Below are positions 22,691 to 34,182 of a DNA stretch of 64,000 bases, piece by piece. Every line of letters begins with the position of its first letter. Position 1 is the first letter of the stretch. Position numbers and translations under genes: made by a program. The DNA is from Oncomelania hupensis (lineage: Eukaryota; Mollusca; Gastropoda; Littorinimorpha; Pomatiopsidae): assembly GCA_036898135.1 (NCBI GenBank), contig CM072516.1, positions 16,635,836-16,699,835 on the forward strand. Reading direction: 5' to 3'. Under the pieces are notes generated by a model. That model ran no database searches, was not told the DNA's origin, and saw nothing but the letters and a program-made list of their open reading frames with translations.

Positions 22691-23208
22691 TAGAAAAAAA
22701 ACATAACAAAAGAAAGAAAGAAAGAAGAAAAGAGAGAAAACAAAGAAGAAAGAAAAGAAAAAAAATGAAAGAAAGAAATTGAAGAAGAAAAGAAAAAAGA
22801 AAGAAAATTAGAAAAAGAGAGAAAGAAAAGAAGAGTAAATAAAATAAAAAGAAAGAGGAAAAGAAAAAAAAAGAACAGAACAGAAAATGAAAAAAACAAC
22901 AAAGAAGAAAAGAAAAGAAATAAAAAAATAAGAGAAAATGAAAAGAGCAGAAAAAAAAAGAAACAAGAAAATAACAGAAAGGAAGAAAAGAAAGGAAAAT
23001 AAAGAAAAAGAGATAAAGAAAAGAAAAGAAAGAAAAACGGATAAGAAGAGAAGAGAAAATAAAAGAAAAATAGAACAGAACAGAAAATTAAAAGAACTGA
23101 GAAAGAAAAGAAGAAAATAAAAGAAAATAAAAGAAAGAAACAAACAATAAAAGAAAGAAAGAAAGATAGAAAGAAATAAAGAAGGAAAAGTGAAAAAGAA
23201 AAGAAATC
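22691..23208. repeat. ~520-bp purine-only tract, (GAAA)-rich
   Basis: The plus strand is almost entirely A and G, as irregular GAAA, AAAG and GAAAA words with scattered T or C. Long polypurine/polypyrimidine tracts can form triplex (H-) DNA. The 234-codon Phe/Ser-rich frame on the minus strand is compositional. Confidence 0.9.
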
Positions 23209-24120
23209 AATATTGTGTTTCCCTAAGGACAAGCAACGCACTACCCTACTAAATAGTTCTAGGAATAGTGTGCGTTTGGGGCGAGGGGTCTTCATCCGAT
23301 TGTTAGCAAGGTATTTTGCGTACGCTGTATAATATACGTCGGCGACTACAACACCCCTTGCGTATCTTTGAACTATAAATTGCGCTGTATACAAAAATAC
23401 AAGAACATAGAAGTTCTTATAAAGTACACTTCCAGATCAAAGACCTTGTCAAGCCGCTGGCTGAAATCATGATAGAACTCAAGCAGCTCAACTGGCAACA
23501 CTAAGTGCACTGTCACACGTCCCGGACAACACAGTCTTCTCAAGAAAAAAAACCACTATAGCGGCAAAACACAGCTTGGCCCCGATTCTAGCTCTCTGTC
23601 ACGATAGCTCGTTCTACGTGCGGAGCATATAAACGATGAAGACCTGATACCGAGGAATAGCTAGTGCACAAAAAAGGAAACCAAGGCGAAAACGTGCCAC
23701 TGGAAGCATTGTCAAGAAAATCAGGATTACTAGCAAAAACGTCGCGAGAATAAATAGTATTTTGTTTATTGGCGAGCAAAGAAATAATTAGTAAAACACA
23801 GACGCTACTCCATCCCTATTTTCATTTCCCCACTTAAATACAAAGCTAATATGGCCAAATACTACAGCAACAACCATTACATAGCAGACAGGAAAAGTGA
23901 CAGTTGGTTTGCGGAGGTCGACCCACTAAGCTAACAATCAACGTTATCAGCCATCTCGGTTCCCCGTAGGGATAATCAGCACAGAAACAAATGTCGCTGT
24001 ACTATTGCTGGCACCGTGTTACGCAGTGACCTACGCCAATAGATGAGGAGAAGACATAGGAGGAGGAGGAGGTGACTCAGCAGCAGGAGCTCCAAGAAGA
24101 ACAGGATGATGAGGAGAAGA
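23209..24120. other. No feature recognised
   Basis: No gene, RNA or repeat is supported. Confidence 0.4.

Positions 24121-24208
<88 letters not shown>
24121..24208. repeat. (GAT)n microsatellite
   Basis: About 29 uninterrupted GAT units. Poly-His, poly-Ile and poly-Asp frames across it are spurious. A 17-base TTCTAAATGAACTGAAA duplication lies shortly after (about 24325-24365). Confidence 0.97.
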
Positions 24209-24210
<2 letters not shown>

Positions 24211-24596
24211 GTTAGCCTCTGCTGATGACGATGCAGATAGTGATGCTCCGATATTGCATTCAAACACACTTTAGCATTTAATGCGACACCATCTTCAGGC
24301 CAAAGTGACCGAGGAAAGCACTGTTCTAAATGAACTGAAAACACTCTTCTAAATGAACTGAAACTTGCCTTTAGGCACCAACGTAAAATGAATTCAGATG
24401 GCATCCTGATATCTAAACACCTCCCTCACAGAACGCCAAACAGAAAGCCAGAACCCATCAAAGAATCCACTAAAAGCAATGAACATGCACGACTATAGCA
24501 TTAGCATACCGAATTTCAAAATAGGGGAATGTCAACTTTATTTCTCGTATGTTGATTTTAGTTTGCAAGCAATGTAACTTCTACACTTAACACCAC

Positions 24597-24637
24597 TATA
24601 CAATGTTATACAATGTTATACAATGTTATACAATGTT
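24597..24637. repeat. 10-bp tandem repeat, 4 units
   Basis: Four ACAATGTTAT units in tandem. Confidence 0.9.
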
Positions 24638-25177
24638 GTAGGCAGACAACTTCTTTTTCTTTCTTTCTCCTTTCTCCTTTATCTTTTTGTCTCTTCTCCT
24701 TCTTTCTTGCTCCCATTTTATTCCTAAGTTTCCAGACCAACCGGAGCTCATAAACCACTCGCGCGTCATTTCGATAACTCTCATATTTCACCCAATCCTG
24801 CGCAGTCCAAATAAACAGCAGATGTCGCTGATCACACAGGGTCACGTCAACAAGAGATTTGAAACGAGACGTGGATTTTTTTTTAAAGGACCCAAAATGT
24901 CTATCTAACGGACCTCACACGAGGTGTTGATTTCTTTTCCTTTCTATAAAATATCCCTAAATTTTAAACAAAACGTGAGCTGATTCTTGTTAGTTGTAGA
25001 TGCTTTTATATTCAAACTTAAGATGCTGTTACACATAAATATTATACAAGAGTTACTTTACTTCATGCTTAAATAATTTAAACCAAGTGCCGATCGTTAC
25101 AAACGATCCAGGGATATGTGGCTCCATCAACTATTGTATTACACAATCTAATAAAGATTAAGTTATTTTATGATTAC
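24638..25177. other. No feature recognised
   Basis: A CTTT/TTTC-rich stretch lies at 24650-24720; otherwise AT-rich sequence without gene evidence. Confidence 0.4.
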
Positions 25178-25250
25178 AATCATCTGTGGTGCCCCATGGC
25201 CCAACGACTTCCGAGTTACGGGATAAGCATAGGATAGGATAGGATAGGAT
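25178..25250 (+). mobile_element. RTE element, extreme 3' fragment
   Basis: Matches the last ~65 bases of the 7283-10639 element from ATCATCTGTGG to the (GGATA)n tail, with a small insertion near CATGGCCC. Confidence 0.85.
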
Positions 25251-26112
25251 TTGTTACATGGTCCAGAAGCATTATCTAACTACACACATTTTTTAAAGCA
25301 ATAGTACTACCAATTTTAAACTGTTTAAAAAACATCGTCTTCTATATTACATTCTAGTTTTAACAAAAGTGAAGAACTACTTGATACATAGAGATCCGAT
25401 GTCGGAACTACGATGTAAAACCATATCGTATTGGTCAACAACCTGTTAATGAGACAAGGCATGCTACTAGCGGATCAGAAAGCACGGTTGTCAAGGAAGC
25501 TTGAGCACTCGTCCGGGCGAGATTTGTCACTGTCGGTGAACGAGACTGGGTCTTTACTAACTCATTAGCGCCGTGGCACCACTCCACTAATCACAGTACA
25601 TGGGTACCAGACTGCTAACACATACCACCACAGAACTAGATCTTGGTCATATTACACTGGGAAACGGATCATGCAGAGTATGTTCTGCACACAGATATGA
25701 GACCAAGCAGCTTAAATTGCCAAAGCATGGTATGGAGGCACAATGCACCACAATCCAAACGTATGACTTTTCAACTCTTGACAGTTTAACAGCATACGTA
25801 TATATTTCTGTGGATGTTCATTTGCGTACTAGGCTTAGCACGTCAGTCTTTTAGTTTCTGTCCTGTATATGAAGCAATGCATTTTCCCACTGGTAGGCAC
25901 ACTTGGTAGGTGACCTGTGACTGCAGCTTCAATACATCACTTAAATGGGATGACATCCAACGTCTGTGGGTCCTCACTGGTCTGCGGTGACAGTGGAGTA
26001 ATGTCTTTTCTCACGGACTCCAGTCTGGCAAAACTTATGAACTCCACGGGGCTGTGGAACTAGATAAAGCCTAGCTAGTGACTTGATCAATGGGAGAGTA
26101 AAATTCTATAAT
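25251..26112. other. No feature recognised
   Basis: No supported gene. The 84-codon frame at 25600-25854 lacks any signature. Confidence 0.4.
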
Positions 26113-26172
26113 TTTTTAAGATTTAAGATTTAAGATTTTAATACTTTATTGTCCCTTTTTATCGGGAAATTT
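26113..26172 (-). mobile_element. LINE 3' tail, (AATCTTA)n
   Basis: On the minus strand AATTTCCCGATAAAAAGGG is followed by ACAATAAAG and heptamer units AATCTTA. The same CCGATAAAAAGGGACA word lies at 47575-47596, so both are 3' ends of one LINE family. Degenerate TATCC-like words at about 26207-26232 could be another RTE tail, but this is weak. Confidence 0.6.
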
Positions 26173-27366
26173 TATTTATGTCATTCACAGTACGACTCGC
26201 ACTTGGCATAGTATCCTATCCAATCCAATCCGATATAATCCAAGCTAATACAATACAGCACGACACAACATAATACGACAAAACACTATGCAAAGTAAAG
26301 TATACTCTGGGATTGATTAGACATCTTAATTTACAATTAGGATTAACTACCTAAACAGTAGTGCCTTAACAAATGGCTTTACACAATCTCATACTTAACA
26401 TGAACAACGTTCATCGTAGTCGGTGCACACACGAAATTTTATACCAGGTGCAATTCACACATAATAATTATTATGGCCGAACAAATTGATGAATGAAAAA
26501 AACAAACAACTCTAAGTCAGTGTTCCCAAATGAAGACTTTGTATTTATGAGTTTAAAAAGCTACTACGTAACGTCACTATGTTACAGTCTAGAGGTCTCA
26601 CAATAAAAGATTACGTTCCTGAGTTCCGCATGAACAAAGTCAGAGAGATAGCTTAAGAATACATTCCCTCCGCTTGTTTAAAGAATGGAACTGTCATATA
26701 TAAAACAAGCAAACGACATGGTCTATTCTTAAACACACTCTCCAATCGCAAAACTGTCGCACCTTTTGGTTCATTAGGTGTCTTTAAATAATCCTATGCT
26801 GAATGCTGTTAAAATTTCCACCAAGCAGACTTCCATCATATTTCCTGCAAAATATGAGTGTTTTCTGTACTGTAAAGATCCAGCACACAAGAATTTTCCG
26901 CCAAAATGAAATACTCTTTGAATTTATTATTCATCACATGTTGGTGCATACTCTGGATATAGAAAAAAAAACAACTGCAAAGAGCTTTGACGCCATGGGC
27001 CATATAAACTAAAGTTAATAGAATGGCGTCACTAAACGTGTGCTCTGCCTCTGCCAACTCAGTTAAAAAGGTCGTTAACACACACGTGCATCACACATTG
27101 TGTTGTGTGGTTTGTTCCGTGTGTTTTACATTCAATAAGGATTGAGTTTTGGAGTTTGTTTTCTCATGGCAGATTTCCAACCGTCATGCCTTATACCATA
27201 CAGTGTTTTGGTTTCCCCTCTCTTCCCCTTTCCACTCTCCCACTCCTCCCCACCCAACCCCCTCCAAAAATAATCGCCTATACTCATCTCGATACCTACT
27301 TACAGGAGCTTCTAAAGTCATTTAAATAATTGTTAAAACTCATTTACTAGAGCAACAAAAAAGATA
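26173..27366. other. No feature recognised
   Basis: AT-rich with no supported gene. Confidence 0.4.
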
Positions 27367-27415
27367 TTGTTGTTGTTGTTCTTCTTCTTGTCGTTATTGT
27401 TGTTGTTATTATTGT

Positions 27416-27462
<47 letters not shown>

Positions 27463-27537
27463 CTACTATTACTATTACTATTAGAAGAAGAAGAAGAAGA
27501 AGAAGAAGAAGAAGAAGAAGAAGAAGAAGAAGAAGAA

Positions 27538-27630
<93 letters not shown>

Positions 27631-27650
27631 AATGACGATGACGATGAAGA
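27367..27650. repeat. Compound triplet array
   Basis: In order: (TTG)n with CTT, (TAG)n (27416-27461), (TAC/TAT)n, (GAA)n (27483-27539) and (GAT)n (27538-27640). The TAG-to-CTA switch at about 27461 is a small palindrome. Confidence 0.95.
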
Positions 27651-27762
27651 TGAATTACACATGAAGTGAAATACTCACACGCACAATTATAGGAGTACAA
27701 ATCACAAACTGATAAAATCACACTTAACAAATTCAAATCATGTTCATCCAACCCACTCCTCC

Positions 27763-27865
27763 AAGAAGAAGAAGAAGAAGCAGAAGAAGAAGAAGAAGAA
27801 GAAGAAGAAGAAGAAGAAGAAGAAGAAGAAGAAGAAGAAGAAAAAGAAGAAGACTGAAGAAGAAG
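27763..27865. repeat. (GAA)n microsatellite
   Basis: About 34 GAA units with CAG, AAA and ACT interruptions. Confidence 0.95.
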
Positions 27866-30800
27866 AAGACATTTAGGCAAAGGACGACAATATACTCATA
27901 ACTTGATATAGTTTTACAGCAACAATACGCGAGTCTAATAATATTTGGCCCCTTTCTAAACCATGCATCATCTATTCAAACAGGGAAACAGCGTGATCAC
28001 TGATTGAACATCTGTTGTGTATACAATAATATAAAACGTTTGTCATGCAGTGATTCGCTTTCTTTTTAAATGTTGTATCGAGCGATAATTGACTCGACAT
28101 TTGTTGTGCATAATCACTAATAACGTCTGCCATCGACAAGTCAACCACAAAGTAGTTCCATGCAGTAAAATAATTATAAATTGACACTATGCAAATATCA
28201 CCATCATGGAGTTTGTGTGCATACACTGAGCTCAACGTAAAGATGAGTGAATCCGGTGTAGTCTTGATTAACCTTTTCTAATTTCGCCATTTGCGATAAA
28301 TACCGCAAGGTTTGATATCTCCATGCCTAAACTGGGATTAAACAAAGAAAAGAATAAATCACGAGTATTTTAAATTGTATAGATAACTTCCCCGTCCTTT
28401 TGGCGATATATATAACAAAACCTGAGGTTTGCTTAAGTGCAACCCCAATTTCTTTAGCCTACCTCAGTCTAATTGTACACTAGGCCACAAGAACTAATTT
28501 CTATGTTTATCAATCCCGTACTCCCGACGCTGCAAATTCAATTACACGTAATCACAAAATTATCAAACACCATCTCACAACCACGAAAATGCAAAGCAGA
28601 TAAAATGGCAATTTCTCAACTCTTATTTGAAGCTGCGTTCATATCAACAATTCATATGTTGTATACACTAAACTAATTCTATCGGCGATAAAAGTTAAAT
28701 AAGTGTAATCATTAGCCACCTTCCAACATTTTACAGACAAAGCATAAATGTCACTGCTTTAGTAGTTTCTCCTACCACAACGTTAACTACAACTACAAAG
28801 CTGTAAAGTATAATACAACCACTTTAATGCGACTCAGAAATGTCACTGCCATACACTTCTGAAATACACTTCTGAAATACACTTCTATTAAACCTATAAT
28901 TCGTTACACAATAGCTGCAAGCTAGGTGAGGCAAGTGCTCTTGACTAAAACGCTGAAGAAATTACATTGGCAGTCGTAATGGGTTATGTTGATTTTTCTT
29001 TTATTTTCTGTTTTCCTAAGTATTTCAGTGCTTCTTCCAACTACATTCACGTAAAGCGGGTGTTCAGCTGGAGAGAGTCGAAAACTATACAGAAAGTGTT
29101 CTTGATGTAAACGATGCATGATTACGACACTACAATATTCGTAATTTCTTGTTCGTTTGTTTCTGGAGAGCAATTTTGGTTCTTACATCTGAATACCAGG
29201 CTTCATAATTATACATCAACGGATATGGGCTCCTGTTGTTGTAATTAGTTTTATTTAAATTTTACTTTAATTTAATAATTCTATTTTATTTTAACCTTTA
29301 ATGGACTCGCCGGCTTGAATAAACCTCAATTGCCTAATAAAATGCTTCCTATTCACTGAAAGTAACGAGTAATTTATTTATTTAGTATTTTGCTAATCAC
29401 ACAATGACGTTTTTGTTATCCTGACATTTCAAACAACAGACGCCAAGGACATCCCAATTACTATGCTACAATCTACGTGCCAGTTCAATTCAGCGCAAAG
29501 TCCGTTGGCCTTATTAAGAATGTCGACTTGGTAATTACAGCAGTGCCAGCAGCAACAGAAGAAGAAGAAGAGATCGTTATATATTCGTACAACCAGATCC
29601 TTCAAGTAAGCACTAAGATTCAGATTAACAAAAGACAATTATCAAAATTCTCAGTACAGTCAGGTTCTTTGAACCGAGCAACTATTTAACAAATGACAAG
29701 CACTCACACATTTTCAAACCAGCGCAAATGTTAGCAAATATCAAGCACCGTACATTCTCAATAATATTAGAACAGTCTCCTTCTTCAAACATTGCACCAA
29801 ATTAATAACAAGTATCACCAATTGTTCATAATTCTCCAAAATATTAAGCAGCAACCTAGCAAACGTGCAACCTAGTTTTGTTAAAATAAACAGTTCAAGC
29901 TAGGTTTTTAAATTATTCCGAAGGCTGCACATGTAGGGAAAACGTCGAAAACAAGTGCAAGTCGTTACTACCTCCCAGCAAAGTAGACCTACTTTAATCA
30001 AATTAAGCAATTAAAAAAAATCTGAACACGATAACAACCATCAACAAGTTTCATTCCCTCTTTCTAAATGTCACGTAAAATGCGCAAGACTAAAGCAACC
30101 GCACAGCGCAATAGTTTCGTAAAGTTAAGCACCAATTTGAACACAAACAAAAATAACGAGATTCACCTTTAACTCACACACGCACAAAACGCCGAAACCT
30201 TGCTGCTCAGCTGCAACCATCCTCTGAGCACAGTCGCTCAATAATAGCAATGGGAACTTCCCTTAATAATGGCAATCTAACCACCTTTCTGTCACATTTT
30301 GGCGTAATAATAATGTTGTTGCCTGATGCCCATAACCTTCTTTAATGTCACCTTGTCTCTTAAGGCCGCACAAGTTGCCAAAAACGTCAATGCTGCTGTG
30401 ACAAATAAACGTTCGATTTTTCCCTGCGACACCTCTATGCGAATCAATACACGCTGTCATGGAAAATAATGTAGTTATATTTTCTAACAAGAGATATCTT
30501 GGGTAGAAAAATGCCCCTTTTCCTTTCTCTCCATACAAGGGTTTACAACACCCTGGTTTTGAACACTATCTAGTTCATTACAAAATATTTCTGATTAGTT
30601 CCCTTAAACTGTCTTTGTATTAAGTTGAATTAACGCAGGTCGTATGAATATCACCCCTTCCGCAACAGTAGTGGACGGATGGAGTAAGAATACTTTGTCA
30701 TCAGCAAAGATCGAGTAGACAAAAGGATGGAGGAACGCAAGACACTCCTTTCGTATTTTGAGTTGTTAATTTTGTTAGAAAAAACATTGATACATGCAGG

Positions 30801-31199
30801 TTCCAAAGAGCAAAACAAGCTGTAAATTTTTCTTCTCCAAGTCACCTCTGTCGAGTTATTATCAAAATGAGGATTAATTCTTGGAATACAGACTTTAAAC
30901 AAATATATTACCTGCTCTCGTCTTCAGCCTGTATCTCCTGAACATATTTTGTTTGAATAAATGTCCCACTGTATATTAATTGATTTACATAAAGTACACA
31001 ATATTACTGTAGACATTCAAAATTATATTAATTATGTACTACATAGTCCTGAAGTAGTTCATATTTCTCGAGTGATATAAGCTTAATCATCAATTGTAAA
31101 CAATTGATTTTAAAAAATGGTAGCATTATTTCCTGTATAGTTGAAGTTCTACTTCAGGGTGTATTGTTTCACATTGTGATCTATGTTTGTGTATGCTGT
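27866..31199. other. 3.3 kb without recognisable features
   Basis: This is the longest quiet stretch in the window. Only a 13-bp triplication (ATACACTTCTGAA, about 28851-28886) stands out. The short frames lack family signatures. Confidence 0.45.
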
Positions 31200-31216
31200 C
31201 CTAACTTTCCGCCACT

Positions 31217-31471
31217 TTGACCAGTCACTTTCACCATATCTGTCTGAGGTACTTACTACCTACACTACGACTCGTTCTTTGCGCTCATCAGATGAAAAAA
31301 CTTTTAAAAACGCCCAAACGTCGGCCTAAAACAATTGGCGAGCGGTCTTTTAGTTTTCAAGCACCCAAGGTTTGGAATGCGCTGCCTGCCGGTTTAAGAC
31401 ATTGTACAGACCTTGTGTCCTTCAAGAGCTGCTTAAAACCGCACTTGTTCCGCAAGGCGTTTTCTGTGTAA
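31217..31471 (+). pseudogene. CR1/L2-like LINE C-terminal fragment A
   Basis: The frame ends in FQAPKVWNALPAGLR and FKSCLKPHLFRKAF, the conserved C-terminus of CR1/L2/Rex-type reverse transcriptase proteins (APxxWNxLPxxLR...FKxxLKxHLFxxAF). Upstream, a frameshift obscures the usual PxYLxxLL motif (near 31240). It ends in TAA at 31469-31471. No 3' UTR or tail follows before fragment B. Confidence 0.8.
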
Positions 31472-31542
31472 ATAGTAAGAACATTAATAATACTTTCTGA
31501 ATTAGTACTATTGGTACTATTTGTCGTGCTACTTTTCTCGAG

Positions 31543-32222
31543 ATGAGGCGCATTGCCTCTATTCGACCGTTTTTAACCGAGTCAGCGTGTGCAGCTCTTG
31601 TCAATGCTTTTGTAACATCACGGCTTGACTTCTGCAATTCTGTTCTGGTTGGTCTTCCAACTGAACAAATAAATCGCCTTCAACGCGTACAAAACAACGC
31701 AGCGCGTCTTATTTTGAAACGGAAGAAAAGGGATCACACCACTCCCTTACTATGCAAGCTTCACTGGCTGCCGGTGAAGTTTTGCATTCAATTCAAGGTC
31801 TGCGTTTTGGCTTTTCGGTTCTTTGAAGGCACACTACCATCCTACCTAGCCAATGCACTTGTAACCTATAAACCAACTCGGGCACTACGTTCTTCGTCTG
31901 AACGTCTTTTGACAGCGCCACTCCGAAATATGAAAACTTTTGGAGAACGTGCATTTTCTTTTGCTGCGCCTACTCTCTGGAATTCGCTGCCGGCAAACAT
32001 GAGAGGCGTACCTGACTTGGCAACATTCAAATCGCAACTGAAAACTTATTTGTTCAAGCTTGCGTTCAAATAATAATTATTATTATTGTTGTTTTTATTT
32101 CATTGTAATATTATGCCATATGTGTTGTAATGACAGGATGTACAATGGATGAATGCGAGTGGGTGCGCAATGAGTCACAATGTGAGATTTGCGCGATATA
32201 AGTACCATTCATTATTATTATT
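31543..32222 (+). mobile_element. 5'-truncated CR1/L2-like LINE, fragment B with 3' tail
   Basis: A 176-codon uninterrupted frame (31543-32073) covers the RT thumb and C-terminal region: RLDFCNSVLVGLP, LQRVQNNAARLIL, LHWLPV, LPSYLANAL, then FAAPTLWNSLP and FKSQLKTYLFKLAF. A ~130-bp 3' UTR ends in GCGCGATATAAG followed by (ATT)n at 32210-32222. The frame is intact but the N-terminal endonuclease and catalytic RT core are missing, so it cannot be autonomous. The GCGC-TATA-ATT end is shared with SINEs in this window, which may borrow such a LINE for mobilisation. Fragments A and B belong to different copies or subfamilies. Confidence 0.88.
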
Positions 32223-32229
32223 ATTAATT

Positions 32230-32332
32230 ATGCTGGACATGATGTAATGCGAATGTTGTGATGATGCGTACGAATGATGTGTGCAAGCGAATGGAGTTGT
32301 TATTCTAATGAAAAATGCGCTGTATGAATGCA

Positions 32333-32430
<98 letters not shown>

Positions 32431-32434
32431 TTAT
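32230..32434 (+). repeat. Second LINE-type 3' end and (TTA)n array
   Basis: The sequence up to ATGCGCTGTATGAATGC (about 32313-32331) resembles the 3' UTR end just upstream. It is followed by about 33 TTA units (32335-32434). This suggests a second, related insertion whose tail expanded. Confidence 0.65.
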
Positions 32435-32435
32435 G

Positions 32436-32829
32436 CGTGAGAATGTGAGTGAGGTCTAAAAAGTCATTGAAAAGTACTAGACAGGACATGAACAATGTTG
32501 AATTGAACTGAAGTGAATTGAACGCAGAGCTACAAATATAGAAAGACAGACTGACATGTTCAGAGAGAGAAAGACGTAAAAACGTGTACAGCTATCACTT
32601 AAAACTGCCCATCCACTCTCTCCTCACCCCCTTCTTGCCATTAGCTTCCCACGCTCTTTCGGGTAAATTGCCGTCATATATTCTATACATCTTTTGAAAG
32701 CGTGTATGCCTGTACACATAACAACCCAACAGCGGCCGTCGTCAAAATCGGACCTAAGTGTCCGTCTCTTTTTAATAAACTGTAATAACCGCCACATTTA
32801 GTTGTGTAATGTCGGCATCTCCCTGTGTC
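32436..32829. other. No feature recognised
   Basis: No supported gene or repeat. Confidence 0.4.
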
Positions 32830-33045
32830 CTAGTCCTATCTATCATATCCCGTAACTCGAAACTCGTTGGGGCACCGCAGATGATCGTTTAACCAGCGTA
32901 CTCCATCTTTCTCTGTCCCTCAACAACCCTTATGGCTTCGCTCAGTGTCAAGCCAGTCCATTCACGAATGTTGTCCTCCCACCTCTTTTTTCTGTCTCCC
33001 TCTTCTTCTGCCTCCTTGCACCGTGCCTAGCAGGATGGTCTTTGC
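32830..33045 (-). mobile_element. RTE element, ~215-bp 3' fragment
   Basis: Reverse complement of the RTE 3' end, from the TATCC tail back to about element base 10420 (TGCAAAGACC). It abuts the Jockey-like RT piece directly. The truncation point is nearly the same as that of the copy at 59852-60067. Confidence 0.9.
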
Positions 33046-33600
33046 AGAGATTTTCCTTCGGGGAAGTGCGAAACGATCACAGGCAGATCCGAAGACCTTG
33101 ATGATGGATTAATTGGATCCTAGGCTTTCAAATAAGCTTTCTTAGCGGAGCCAAATAGAATGCTATCATACTCCAACTCAGAGCGTACCAGAGAACGAAA
33201 GAGGACGAGCAAAGTTTTCTTTTCTGCTTCCCAGTCTGTGTGGCTGATAACCTTCAAACTATTACGACCTTTCTGGCAGCTTTTTCTCAGCTCAGGTATT
33301 TATTATGTTGAAGAAAAGTAAATTTGCTGTCAAAAATAATACCCCAAAATGAAACTTGTTTAGAAACTTTGATGGGTTGCCGATAAACGTGGATCATGGA
33401 GAGAAGGGTTCAAAACCTGGTTCTCTTTGTGATGAAAATGAATGCATTCGGTTTTAGAAATCGAACATTGGAAGCCGTATTTTCTACCCACCCTTGAATT
33501 TGATCTATGCAAAGTTGAAGTTCCAGTCCTGTCCAGGCTTTACCCCTAGCCAAAATCGAGAAATCATCAACAAACAGAAAAAGAAGAAGAAGAAGCAGGG
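33046..33600 (-). pseudogene. Jockey-like LINE reverse transcriptase fragment
   Basis: Read on the minus strand in several frames, it starts at the catalytic FVDDFSI box (FxDD), then GKAWTGLELQLCIDQIQGWV, WGIIFDSKFTF, LFRSLVRSELEYDSILFGSAKKAYL and HHQGLRICL. This is the palm-to-thumb region of Jockey-type mobile-element RNA-directed DNA polymerases. Several frameshifts and stops show decay. The upstream part is replaced by (CTT)n and (GA)n repeats, and the downstream part is cut by the RTE fragment. Confidence 0.8.
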
Positions 33601-33610
33601 ATAGGTCATA

Positions 33611-33613
<3 letters not shown>

Positions 33614-33664
<51 letters not shown>

Positions 33665-33700
33665 AGAGAGAGAGGGAGAGAGAGAGAGAGAGAGAGAGAG
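33614..33700. repeat. (GA)n microsatellite
   Basis: GA array with GGGA interruptions. Confidence 0.96.
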
Positions 33701-34182
33701 CGCGATTGGTTGGGGACTGGTGTTTAGAGGAAGATAAAAAAAATGGAGAAAGCAAAAAGGTTTCATGCTGGTTTAAAACAAAATAAACAAACGAGGATCT
33801 ACAAAAGATATCTCGTCGATCTTCTTACAGCTCAATGGCAATTGTGCTGACGAGAAGTGCAGTTTGCGGCGAAAAATGTCTCAGGAAAAGAGCTATAACT
33901 GGGAGATGTTGCAGATACAGTTCACCGAGCTGGATTTCAAGACCCTTCACTGCAGCTGCAATACACGTTCCTTAACGTTACCTTAACGTGTTATGTCAGC
34001 ACTAATTAAACACTTTTGGACAAAAAATCTTAACTGATAGCTGTCAAAGCTAAATAGGAACATTCCTGGACGAGGATCTATCTGGAAACCTAATAAAATA
34101 AAGCTGGTGATACAAGACATTAGCAGCATAAAAGAACCTAGTTTGGACTGTGTTATTTATAACACCTTAGTCCTACTGTGTT
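33701..34182. other. No feature recognised
   Basis: No supported gene or repeat. Confidence 0.4.

Noticed and set aside
22690..23394. 234-codon minus-strand Phe/Ser/Leu-rich frame
   Set aside because: It comes from the purine-only tract read on the pyrimidine strand; composition alone explains it.
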